In this document: positions 7,746 to 15,395 of the stretch, piece by piece
How the letters are laid out: every line of letters begins with the position of its first letter
Position numbering within the stretch: the first letter of the stretch is position 1
From: Sulfurimicrobium sp963779055
Lineage (GTDB): Bacteria; Pseudomonadota; Gammaproteobacteria; Burkholderiales; Sulfuricellaceae
DNA: 64,000 bases
Direction of reading: 5' to 3'
Assembly (NCBI GenBank): GCA_963779055.1
Contig: CAVZWN010000004.1
Span: 310,001 to 374,000, forward strand
The notes under the pieces: generated by a model
Database searches by the model: none
Told to the model about the DNA's origin: nothing
The model's input: the letters and a program-made list of their open reading frames with translations, nothing else
Made by a program: the position numbers and the translations under genes

Positions 7746-10343
7746 ATGACAATAAATAACAACTTGATAAATAATAATTACATCCCACCTGACAGAGAGT
7801 TAGTCAGGCATACGCCCATGATGCAGCAGTATCTGCGCATCAAGGCCGAGCACCCCGGCATGCTGCTGTTTTACCGCATGGGGGATTTTTACGAGCTGTT
7901 TTTCAATGATGCGGAGCGTGCTGCCAAATTGCTGGGCATCACGCTGACCACCCGCGGTGCTTCAGCGGGCGAGCCGATCAAGATGGCAGGCGTGCCTTAT
8001 CACGCCGCCGAGCAATATCTCGCCAAGCTGGTCAGGCTGGGTGAAACGGTCGCCATCTGCGAACAGATAGGCGACCCGGCCACCTCGAAAGGCCCGGTGG
8101 AGCGCAAGGTAGCGCGCATCATCACACCCGGCACGCTCACCGACGCCGCCCTGCTCGACGACAAAAAGGACAGCCTGCTGCTGGCCGTCGCCGCCGAAAA
8201 AAACCTGCTCGGCGCGGCCTGGCTGAATCTGGCCAGCGGGCGCTTCACCCTGATGGAAATGGCGCCGGAGCAGCTCGCCGCGACGCTGGAGCGGCTCGGC
8301 CCTTCAGAAATCCTGCACCCCGACGGCCTTGCCCTTGCCGCCCTCGACAACGCAAAGTGCGCTACCAAACCGCTGGCGCCCTGGCAATTCGACCTGGACA
8401 CCGCCCTGCACAAACTGACGGCGCAGTTTGGCACACGCGATCTGGAAGGTTTCGGCTGCGCCGGTTTGAACCCGGCCATTGCCGCTGCCGGCGCCCTGCT
8501 GGAATACGCACAGGCCACGCAATGCGGAAAACTGCCCCACATTCAGAGCCTGCGCGTGGAACGCGAGAGCGACTATGTGCTGCTCGACGCTGCAGCACGG
8601 CGCAATCTGGAAATCAGCGAGACCCTGCGCGGCGAAGCTGCGCCCACCCTGCTTTCCCTCCTCGACACCTGCGCCAGCGGCATGGGCAGTCGGGCACTGC
8701 GCCACTGGCTGCATCATCCGCTACGTGATTACACCACCCTGCGCGGCCGTCAGGACGCCATTGCCACTCTGCTGGGCGATGGCGGCCCTGCCCCGCATCA
8801 AGGCATCCACAGGATTCTGCGCCAGTGCGCCGACATCGAGCGCATCACCGGCCGCATCGCCTTGCGCAGCGCCCGCCCGCGCGACCTGTCCGGCTTGCGC
8901 GACAGCCTGGCACTGCTCCCTCAGCTGCAAGACATTCTGAACAGTCTCGACAGTCCCCGGCTCAGGGCGCTCAACCTCGCAACCGAGTCGCCGCAGCACA
9001 TCACCGGCACACTGCGGCTGGCGATCATGCCGGAGCCCAGCAGCGTGCTGCGCGAAGGCGGCGTCATCGCCACCGGCTTTGACCCCGAACTGGACGAGCT
9101 ACGCGCCATCCAGAGCAACTGCGGGGATTTCCTGCTGGATCTGGAAAGCCGTGAGCGCGAGCGCAGCGGCATTGCCAGTCTCAAGGTCGAATACAACCGG
9201 GTGCACGGCTTCTATATCGAAGTCAGCCGCGCCAATGCAGACAATGTGCCGGAGGATTACCGCCGCCGTCAGACCCTGAAAAATGCCGAGCGCTACATCA
9301 CGCCGGAGCTGAAAGCTTTCGAGGACAAGGCCCTGTCCGCCTCTGAGCGTGCGCTGGCGCGCGAGAAACTGCTTTATGAAGGCCTGCTGGACATGCTCCA
9401 GCCCCACCTTGCCGACTTGCAGGCCATCGCCGCCACAGTGGCCGAACTGGATGTGCTCTCATCCCTCGCGGAACGCGCCGGTGCCCTGAACCTGACCGCG
9501 CCGGAATTCTGCGACGAGGCGGTAATCGACATTCAGGCAGGCCGCCACCTGGTAGTGGAAAACCAGACCGAGAACTTTATTGCCAATGATGCCCAACTCT
9601 CGCGCACACGCCAGATGCTGCTCATCACCGGCCCCAACATGGGCGGAAAATCGACCTACATGCGCCAGACGGCGCTGATCGTGCTGCTGGCCTACTGCGG
9701 CAGCTTCGTCCCGGCGCAGGGCGCACGCATCGGGCCAATCGACCAGATTTTCACCCGCATCGGCGCCTCAGACGACCTGGCGGGCGGACGATCCACCTTC
9801 ATGGTGGAAATGACGGAAACCGCAAATATCCTGCACAACGCTACCGAGAACAGTCTGGTGCTGCTGGATGAAATCGGGCGCGGCACTTCCACCTTCGACG
9901 GTCTGGCACTGGCCTGGGCCATCGCACGCCAGCTGATCGGCAAGACCCGCTGCCACACCCTGTTTGCCACCCACTACTTCGAACTGACCCAGCTCGCGCA
10001 GGAATTCAAACAGGTTGCCAACGTACACCTGGACGCCGTGGAGCACCGCGACCGGATTGTCTTTCTGCATAGCGTGGAAGAAGGCCCGGCCAGCCAGAGC
10101 TACGGCCTGCAGGTAGCCCAACTGGCGGGAGTGCCGGCAAGCGTGATTCAGCAGGCCAGGAAAAGGCTGCTGCTGCTGGAACAACAGGGGCTGCAAAATA
10201 GCCCGCAACAGGATCTGTTTGCCGCAGCGCCCATCGAGGAAGCCGAACACCCCGCAGTGGAAGCGCTGAAACAACTGGACCCGGACGAATTAAGCCCCAA
10301 GGCGGCTCTGGAGCTTATTTACCGGCTGAAGAAAATGGGGTGA
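7746..10343 (+). CDS. mutS: DNA mismatch repair protein MutS
   Basis: An 865-residue protein of normal MutS length. The N-terminal mismatch-reading domain contains the Phe-X-Glu motif in MGDFYELF, which stacks on the mispaired base. Connector, lever and clamp domains follow. The C-terminal ABC-type ATPase has Walker A TGPNMGGKST, a Walker B motif in LLDEIGRGTSTFDG and the switch His in LFATHYFEL. MutS dimers recognise mismatches and recruit MutL. The upstream 276 nt (7470-7745) is comparatively AT-rich, holds no convincing gene and probably carries the promoter. The ribosome site before the chosen ATG is weak; the first conserved residues (HTPMMQQYLRIK) begin ~20 codons in. Transcribed convergently with slyD. 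Confidence 0.97.
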   Translation: MTINNNLINNNYIPPDRELVRHTPMMQQYLRIKAEHPGMLLFYRMGDFYELFFNDAERAAKLLGITLTTRGASAGEPIKMAGVPYHAAEQYLAKLVRLGETVAICEQIGDPATSKGPVERKVARIITPGTLTDAALLDDKKDSLLLAVAAEKNLLGAAWLNLASGRFTLMEMAPEQLAATLERLGPSEILHPDGLALAALDNAKCATKPLAPWQFDLDTALHKLTAQFGTRDLEGFGCAGLNPAIAAAGALLEYAQATQCGKLPHIQSLRVERESDYVLLDAAARRNLEISETLRGEAAPTLLSLLDTCASGMGSRALRHWLHHPLRDYTTLRGRQDAIATLLGDGGPAPHQGIHRILRQCADIERITGRIALRSARPRDLSGLRDSLALLPQLQDILNSLDSPRLRALNLATESPQHITGTLRLAIMPEPSSVLREGGVIATGFDPELDELRAIQSNCGDFLLDLESRERERSGIASLKVEYNRVHGFYIEVSRANADNVPEDYRRRQTLKNAERYITPELKAFEDKALSASERALAREKLLYEGLLDMLQPHLADLQAIAATVAELDVLSSLAERAGALNLTAPEFCDEAVIDIQAGRHLVVENQTENFIANDAQLSRTRQMLLITGPNMGGKSTYMRQTALIVLLAYCGSFVPAQGARIGPIDQIFTRIGASDDLAGGRSTFMVEMTETANILHNATENSLVLLDEIGRGTSTFDGLALAWAIARQLIGKTRCHTLFATHYFELTQLAQEFKQVANVHLDAVEHRDRIVFLHSVEEGPASQSYGLQVAQLAGVPASVIQQARKRLLLLEQQGLQNSPQQDLFAAAPIEEAEHPAVEALKQLDPDELSPKAALELIYRLKKMG

Positions 10344-10355
10344 GGGGATAAAACC

Positions 10356-10449
10356 AACCCCTCCCGGCCTCCCCTTATCAGGGGAGGGGCAGATCGGGGA
10401 GGAGCAAACCGTCCACCTCCCCCCTGATAAGGGGGGATTGAGGGGGGTT
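10356..10449. repeat. GC-rich inverted repeat between mutS and slyD
   Basis: The left arm starts at 10356 (AACCCCTCCCGGCCTCCCCT) and the right arm ends at 10449 (GGGGGGATTGAGGGGGGTT). Both carry a self-complementary core built on CCCC-TTATCA-GGGG and its complement, so each arm can fold alone or pair with the other. The element sits exactly between two convergent genes and its last bases overlap the slyD stop codon. It probably ends transcription from both sides, although no U-tract is present. The composition resembles dispersed intergenic repeats of betaproteobacteria. Confidence 0.7.
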
Positions 10450-10933
10450 AGTGCTGGTGCCCGTGCTCGCCGTGCGCGTGTTCATGCGCGATTTCATCCG
10501 CAGTGGCAGGACGCACTTCTGTAACTTCGCACTTGAACAGCAGCCGCTGGCCAGCCAGAGGATGGTTGCCATCCACGACTACCTTGTCGTCGGTGACATC
10601 GGTTATGGTGTAGAGAATCCACTCATCATCCTCGCCATCCGCAGCGCCTTCGAACTGCATGCCCACTTCCAGCTTGTCGTCTGGAAACTGGCTGCGCGGC
10701 TCGATCCGCACCAGGTCGGCATCGTATTCGCCGAAAGCATGGTCCGGCTCCAGAGTGATCTCGCAAACTTCTCCCGCTGCCTTGCCATGCAGCGCTTCTT
10801 CCACGGTCGGGAATATGCCGTCATAGCCGCCGTGCAGGTAGCTGACGGCGTCTTCGCTGTTTTCCAGCACTTCACCTTCACTGTTGCGCAGTTCGTAGCG
10901 AATCGATACAACCGTATTTTTTGCAATATTCAT
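10448..10933 (-). CDS. slyD: FKBP-type peptidyl-prolyl isomerase SlyD
   Basis: A 161-residue SlyD-family protein. The split FKBP domain (VVSIRYELRNSEGEVLE and the C-terminal CEVTEVRPAT strand) surrounds an IF insert-in-flap chaperone domain (~65-125, with EPDHAFGEYD). The tail is His-rich (HEHAHGEHGHQH), as in SlyD proteins that bind nickel and zinc. SlyD speeds cis-trans prolyl isomerisation and acts as a chaperone and metal carrier in the cytosol. Its ATG overlaps the stop of the upstream bcp gene (ATGA), so the two form a coupled pair. The stop codon falls on the edge of the palindromic element at 10356-10449. Confidence 0.92.
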   Translation of the reverse strand: MNIAKNTVVSIRYELRNSEGEVLENSEDAVSYLHGGYDGIFPTVEEALHGKAAGEVCEITLEPDHAFGEYDADLVRIEPRSQFPDDKLEVGMQFEGAADGEDDEWILYTITDVTDDKVVVDGNHPLAGQRLLFKCEVTEVRPATADEIAHEHAHGEHGHQH

Positions 10934-11400
10934 GCTTGCTCCAGAGTTTGCACGAGGCGCATCGCTTCAGCGGCATGGCCGCGGGGACTCACGCCGTAAA
11001 GCGCGTGACGCAATACACCTCGTTTATCAATAATAAAAGTGGAGCGCACGATCCCCATTTTCTTCACGCCGTCCTTTTCTTTTTCCTGCCATACCTTGTA
11101 TTTCTCGCACATTTCGCCTTCAGTATCAGCCAGCAGGCGGACCGACAGTCCGTGCTTGTCGCGAAATGCGGCATGGGAAATGCAGTCATCCCGGCTGACG
11201 CCCAGCACTGCAGCGCCCATACTGGCAAGGTCTTCTTCCAGCTCACTGAACTCGGTCGCCTGAATCGTGCATCCTGGCGTATCGTCCTTGGGGTAGAAAT
11301 ACAGGATCAGGTTCTTGCCCTTGAAGTCTTTCAAACCCAGCATTTCCATATCGGAGTCAGGCAGGCAAAAAGTGGGGGCGGGTCGTCCAATTTCCAGCAT
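10930..11400 (-). CDS. bcp: Peroxiredoxin, Bcp/PrxQ type
   Basis: A 156-residue AhpC/TSA-fold peroxiredoxin. The peroxidatic Cys lies in KDDTPGCTIQATEF. The nearby resolving Cys of classical Bcp (five residues on, as in TPGCTxxxC) is absent, so it is either of 1-Cys type or uses one of the other cysteines (for example in SRDDCISH). It reduces hydroperoxides in the cytosol. ATG at 11400 is chosen; a TTG four codons upstream is the alternative. It overlaps slyD by 4 nt. Confidence 0.9.
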   Translation of the reverse strand: MLEIGRPAPTFCLPDSDMEMLGLKDFKGKNLILYFYPKDDTPGCTIQATEFSELEEDLASMGAAVLGVSRDDCISHAAFRDKHGLSVRLLADTEGEMCEKYKVWQEKEKDGVKKMGIVRSTFIIDKRGVLRHALYGVSPRGHAAEAMRLVQTLEQA

Positions 11401-11545
11401 CGGCGGTCTCAATCATCGTTAAAGATTTGGCGCACACATTCTAACTGATTTTGCCAGACGGCTATACTTGCGCCTCCCCATTTCAGGTGGAAAAGCGGCT
11501 GAAGCAATGCTAATCTGCCAATTATATCGTGCTGGAGCAAGTCTC

Positions 11546-12049
11546 ATGACCGAACCGACCGTACCTGCCGCACCCGAATATCGCCGCCTGGAAGGCCCTC
11601 AGGAATATGAACAGGCGATTGACGCCATCATCCAGCAGGCCAGCCATCAGTTGCGCATTTTTGATTACGACCTGAAAAACGAGGGCTATAACAGCCTGCA
11701 ACGTTTCGATCTGCTGCAAAGCTTCCTCCTCGCCAGCCGCGCCAACCACTTGGTTATCGTTCTGCATGACACCCGCTATCTGACCAGCGAGTGCCCGCGC
11801 ATGATGAACCTGGTCAGACAATTCAGTCACGCTATCAGCATTTATCAGACCACAACTGAAGCACGGGTGGCGACAGACCCTTTTATCATCGCGGATGACG
11901 CTCATTTCCTGCACCGTTTTCATTACGATCACCCGCGAGCGGCATTGAGCCTGAACGACAAGGACGCCGCGCTGGACCTGATAAGGCGTTTCAATGAAAT
12001 TCTGGAGCTTTCCGAACCTGCGGCACCGCCGACCACTCTGGGTTTATGA
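11546..12049 (+). CDS. Conserved hypothetical protein (DUF7931-like)
   Basis: A 167-residue soluble protein starting MTEPTVPAAPEYRRLEGP, with a GGAG ribosome site 8 nt before the ATG. The segment RIFDYDLKNEGYNSLQRFD followed by HLVIVLHDTRYL and FIIADDAHFLHRFHYDHPRA resembles the phospholipase-D-like fold of small betaproteobacterial proteins that I recall as DUF7931. The paired HxK/HKD catalytic motifs are not evident, so I assign no activity. It is a single gene between divergent bcp and the lipoprotein. Confidence 0.75.
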   Translation: MTEPTVPAAPEYRRLEGPQEYEQAIDAIIQQASHQLRIFDYDLKNEGYNSLQRFDLLQSFLLASRANHLVIVLHDTRYLTSECPRMMNLVRQFSHAISIYQTTTEARVATDPFIIADDAHFLHRFHYDHPRAALSLNDKDAALDLIRRFNEILELSEPAAPPTTLGL

Positions 12050-12213
12050 CAAAGCACTCATAAATTGAATAAAACCCCTTAAGGCACACCAATAAATTAC
12101 TTATTCATAATATTTTTTTCCAGCCCGGCCCTAGCATTTTCCGGAGAAGGTGTATAGAATTCTCCGCGTCGGTTGGCGCCCCAATTATTTGGAATAACCG
12201 GCAACATTATCGT

Positions 12214-12227
12214 AATTACATGTAATT
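12214..12227. promoter_or_regulatory. Perfect 14-bp palindrome upstream of the lipoprotein gene
   Basis: AATTACATGTAATT is perfectly self-complementary and ends ~9 nt before the AAGGAAAG ribosome site of the lipoprotein gene. A 7-bp-arm inverted repeat (CGGAGAA/TTCTCCG, 12142-12166) lies farther upstream in the same 197-nt gap. Either could be an operator or a 5'-UTR structure; the regulator is unknown. Confidence 0.3.
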
Positions 12228-12246
12228 TTTCACAAGGAAAGAAATA

Positions 12247-12480
12247 ATGAAACATTCCGTACTGCTCGCCGCTCTGCTGGCTCTGTCCCTGTCCGCTTGC
12301 GGCAAAAAAGAAGAAGCCGCTCCTGCACCTGCTGTTGAAGCACCTGCTGTTGCCGCTCCTGCTGTTGAAGCACCTGCCGCTGCACCTGCTGCTGACGCTG
12401 CCGCTCCTGCTGCTGACGCTGCCGCTCCTGCTGCTGACGCTGCTGCTCCTGCCGCACCTGCTGCTGAACCAGCCAAGTAA
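12247..12480 (+). CDS. Small Ala/Pro-rich lipoprotein
   Basis: A 77-residue precursor. The signal peptide (MKHSVLLAALLALSLSAC) ends in a lipobox LSAC with Cys18, so lipidation is expected. The mature part begins GKKEEAAPAP and is almost wholly Ala/Pro/Val/Glu/Asp, with three ADAAAPA repeats. The Gly after the Cys suggests outer-membrane sorting. A good ribosome site (AAGGAAAG) precedes the ATG and a strong terminator follows directly, so it is a monocistronic and probably well-expressed gene. Such PA-rich lipoproteins often act as periplasmic spacers; the real function is unknown. Confidence 0.85.
   Translation: MKHSVLLAALLALSLSACGKKEEAAPAPAVEAPAVAAPAVEAPAAAPAADAAAPAADAAAPAADAAAPAAPAAEPAK
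12391..12453 (+). repeat. Three tandem 21-bp units inside the lipoprotein gene
   Basis: GCTGACGCTGCCGCTCCTGCT occurs at 12391-12411, again at 12412-12432 and with two substitutions at 12433-12453. Each unit encodes ADAAAPA. Because the period is a multiple of 3, copy-number change would alter the length of the protein without a frameshift. Confidence 0.85.
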
Positions 12481-12500
12481 TTCGGGCCTCAGCACAAAGA

Positions 12501-12529
12501 AAAAGCCAGCCTTCGGGCTGGCTTTTTTT
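12501..12529. terminator. Bidirectional Rho-independent terminator
   Basis: An AAAAGCCAGCC arm, a TTCG tetraloop and a GGCTGGCTTTTTT arm form a stable hairpin flanked by A and T tracts. It serves the lipoprotein gene on the plus strand and the MBL hydrolase gene (stop at 12545) on the minus strand. Confidence 0.93.
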
Positions 12530-12544
12530 ATCTGCGGCAGCAGG

Positions 12545-13312
12545 TTAAATAATTTGCCGCCATCCGAACCCTGCCTCCTGTTCCGCGATACCGACCCATT
12601 CTGCCTCGCAACCCAGAACACGGCTCAATGCCCTCTGAGCAAGATGAGGCTGGTTATTCTTGTCGCTCAGATGTGCGGCAATCACATGCTGCAGCAGACT
12701 CACATCCAGCTTCTCCAGCAATGCAGCCGAAGCCTCGTTGTCCAGATGCCCCAAACGGCCTGCAACCCGCTGCTTGAGGCTTGCTGGATAGGGGCCGTTG
12801 CGCAGCATATCCGCATCGTGATTACACTCCAGCACCAGCGCATGGCATCGGTCCAGAGTGGCCTCGATATGAGGTGTTGAACACCCGGCATCGGTGAGCA
12901 CACCGAGACGCCGGGCGCCATCTCCAAAGACGAACTGAGCAGGCTCACGGGCATCGTGAGGCACGGGGTAAGGTTCGATCTCCACATCGCCGATCATGAA
13001 ACGATGATGGCAATCGAACAGATGAACGACCTGAGCATCCTTGAATTGGGAGGCACTGCTACTGAAAGTACCGTGAGTAAGCCAGACCGGCAAATTGTGT
13101 TTGCGCGCAAAAGCGGCGACGCCGCCGACATGGTCGGCATGTTCGTGCGTCACAACAATGGCGCTGAGATCCTCAGCCACCAGATCCAGCCGCGCCAGAC
13201 GCCGGACGGTTTCGCGAATTGCGAAACCGCAATCCAGCATCACCCGGGTCTGTCCCGCCTCAACAACCAGTGCATTGCCGCGGCTGCCGCTTCCGAGGGA
13301 AGCGAACCTCAT
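12545..13312 (-). CDS. MBL-fold metallo-hydrolase (YycJ/WalJ-like)
   Basis: A 255-residue metallo-beta-lactamase-fold enzyme. It starts MRFASLGSGSRGNALVVEAG, typical of the YycJ/VicX group, and carries the metal motif THEHADHVGG (HxHxDH), plus VLTDAG and LECNHD as later metal ligands. In Firmicutes YycJ has been linked to DNA repair as a nuclease; in betaproteobacteria the substrate is uncertain. Its ATG overlaps the bamC stop by one base, so translation is coupled. It is the last gene of a minus-strand run that ends at the 12501-12529 terminator. Confidence 0.88.
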   Translation of the reverse strand: MRFASLGSGSRGNALVVEAGQTRVMLDCGFAIRETVRRLARLDLVAEDLSAIVVTHEHADHVGGVAAFARKHNLPVWLTHGTFSSSASQFKDAQVVHLFDCHHRFMIGDVEIEPYPVPHDAREPAQFVFGDGARRLGVLTDAGCSTPHIEATLDRCHALVLECNHDADMLRNGPYPASLKQRVAGRLGHLDNEASAALLEKLDVSLLQHVIAAHLSDKNNQPHLAQRALSRVLGCEAEWVGIAEQEAGFGWRQII

Positions 13313-14445
13313 TACTTCAGTTGCGCGTGCAGCAGCTTGAGAATTTTCTCTGCGGTGTCTGAGCTTTCTGCCTTGCCATCCTTGTTCAGCACTTGCACCT
13401 GCGAATTATCGGCGCTTTCAGTCACCTGGATGCGGTACTGCTCCTTGCCCATGACCTTGCTGTCGCTGCTATTCCAGAATGCAAGCTTGGACAGCCAGCC
13501 TTTTTCTTCCTTCTTGCTATCGGTTTCCGGGTCAACATAGCGCACAAAATACAGCCCTTTGGAGCGGTCGCGATCTACCACGGTGAAACCGACGCGGTCC
13601 AGTGCCAGGCCCACGCGGCGCCAGGCACGATCAAAGGGATCCAGCACCAGCAGCATCTGCGATCCATCCTGGGCACGGCTGATTCTGGCATGCTCTTCCA
13701 CTGTCGCGGTCGCAATCTGTGTTTTGGCGCGTGCCTCTTCTACACCAAAACGCACCATCAGGCGGCGCAGCATTTCGGCTTCCATATCCGGATCCGCCGG
13801 GCGTGGCTGCCAGATCGTCCTGTTACTGCTACCGCCATCGCCGCCTTCAAGCACCTCATACATGCCACGATGGCTGATATAGATCTCCGTAGTCGCAGCT
13901 TCTTTGCCGCGCTCCAGGCGGGTGCGGAACTTGTCGCGTTCCGCCGTGGAATAAAGGCTGTCGAGCACCTTGCCCAGCGCATTGCGGACCATGTCCTGCG
14001 GAATCTTGGCGCGATCCTCCGCCCAGTCCGTTTCCATCACACCGGATTCAGGAGACTCGGTTTTAATGATGAAACCCAGCTCCTGCCAGAAATCCTTTAC
14101 TACCGGCCATACCTGTTCAGGCGTGGCGCGCACCACCAGCCAGCGCTCATTGCCGGCACGCTCGACACTCACCTGGGGCTGCTGCGGCAATAAATCCGTA
14201 CCTGCCTGAGGCTGTGCCGCGCGTTCCCGGTTGTAGGTTGAAAATGTTGCGCTACCCTGCGGGTTCACATCCGGCACCACAAACTTGCTGTCCCCGCTGG
14301 GCGCAGTCAGGTCCGGAGGGACTTCCAGCGAAGGAACCTTGCCTGCGGATTTGTAATCGATTTTCTTGCCTTCCAGGAAGGAAGAACTGCAACCTGACAG
14401 CAAAGCCAGAAGAGCGATCGGTAGAACCAGTTTGCGTAATTTCAT
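13312..14445 (-). CDS. bamC: Outer membrane assembly lipoprotein BamC
   Basis: A 377-residue lipoprotein precursor. The signal peptide ends in LLSGC (Cys19), followed by the unstructured lasso segment DYKSAGKVPSLEVPPDLTAP that binds BamD in Escherichia coli. Two helix-grip domains follow (~95-215 and ~245-370). BamC is an accessory subunit of the BAM complex that inserts beta-barrel proteins in the outer membrane. It follows dapA by 8 nt with a GAAGG ribosome site, the same dapA-bamC order as in E. coli. Confidence 0.93.
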   Translation of the reverse strand: MKLRKLVLPIALLALLSGCSSSFLEGKKIDYKSAGKVPSLEVPPDLTAPSGDSKFVVPDVNPQGSATFSTYNRERAAQPQAGTDLLPQQPQVSVERAGNERWLVVRATPEQVWPVVKDFWQELGFIIKTESPESGVMETDWAEDRAKIPQDMVRNALGKVLDSLYSTAERDKFRTRLERGKEAATTEIYISHRGMYEVLEGGDGGSSNRTIWQPRPADPDMEAEMLRRLMVRFGVEEARAKTQIATATVEEHARISRAQDGSQMLLVLDPFDRAWRRVGLALDRVGFTVVDRDRSKGLYFVRYVDPETDSKKEEKGWLSKLAFWNSSDSKVMGKEQYRIQVTESADNSQVQVLNKDGKAESSDTAEKILKLLHAQLK

Positions 14446-14453
14446 ATTAACCT

Positions 14454-15330
14454 TCAGATCAGTTCTGCTTGTTTCATGGCGGCTTTGAGTGTGTCATGGA
14501 AAGCCGTTGAAAGCGGGGTGAGAGGAAGCCGGATGCCGTTGCCGATCATCCCCAGTTGCGCAACCACCCATTTCACGGGGATGGGATTGGCTTCCACGAA
14601 CAGCTTCTGGTGCAGGGCGAACAGTTTTGCATTAATAGCCAGCGCCGTGGGCAAATCAGCGCGGAATGCCGCTGCACACATCTCATGCATCTTGCGCGGC
14701 GCCACATTGGCTGTCACCGAAATCACACCGTGACCGCCGAGCAGCATGAATGCCAGCGCGCTGGCGTCGTCACCGGAATAAAGGGCAAAATCGGCAGGCG
14801 CACGCAGGATCAGATCCGTGCCGCGCTCCAGATTCCCGGTCGCGTCCTTGATGCCGATGATGTTGGGGATCTGCGCCAGGCGCAACACCGTGTCGTTGCT
14901 GAGGTCACAAGCCGTGCGCCCCGGAACGTTGTAGAGAATCTGCGGGATATCCACCGCCTCGGCAACTGCCTTGAAGTGGCGATAAAGACCTTCCTGGGTG
15001 GGCTTGTTGTAGTAAGGCGTAACCAGCAGGCAGGCATCGGCGCCAGCCTCCCTGGCGCAGCGGGTCAGCTCGATGGCCTCGCTGGTCGAGTTGGCTCCGG
15101 TACCGGCAATCACCGGAATACGCCCTGCCACCTGCGCCACCGTCGTGCGAATCAGCTGGCAATGCTCTTCGTAATTCACCGTCGGTGACTCGCCGGTCGT
15201 GCCGACGATCACGATGCCATCCGATCCTTCCGCCAGAGTGAAAATCCACCAGTGCACGCAGGCGATCCAGATCCAGACTGCCATCCTCGTGCATGGGCGT
15301 CACAATCGCTACCAGACTGCCTTTAAGCAT
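14454..15330 (-). CDS. dapA: 4-hydroxy-tetrahydrodipicolinate synthase DapA (frameshifted)
   Basis: DapA condenses pyruvate with aspartate semialdehyde in lysine and diaminopimelate synthesis. The N-terminus (MLKGSLVAIVTPMHEDGS from the ATG at 15330) is in one frame. The rest (LAEGSDGIVIVGTTGESPTV onward) is in another, joined by one extra base near 15237 (sense CAC-T-CTG). Removing it gives a 292-residue protein of the usual length with the substrate loop GTTGESPT, Tyr in VTPYYNKP, and the Schiff-base Lys in IIGIKDATGN. The enzyme should be essential and no other copy is visible, so sequence error is likely. It is followed by bamC. Confidence 0.88.
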
Positions 15331-15395
15331 GAACCTGTTTCCCGCAAAAAATGTGAAGTTTAACCGATTATCAGGGCTTATGAAACAGCACCGGA

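Noticed and set aside
12335..12880. Leu-rich open frame overlapping the lipoprotein gene
   Set aside because: It is the shifted reading of the GCT/CCT repeats and runs into the MBL gene on the other strand.
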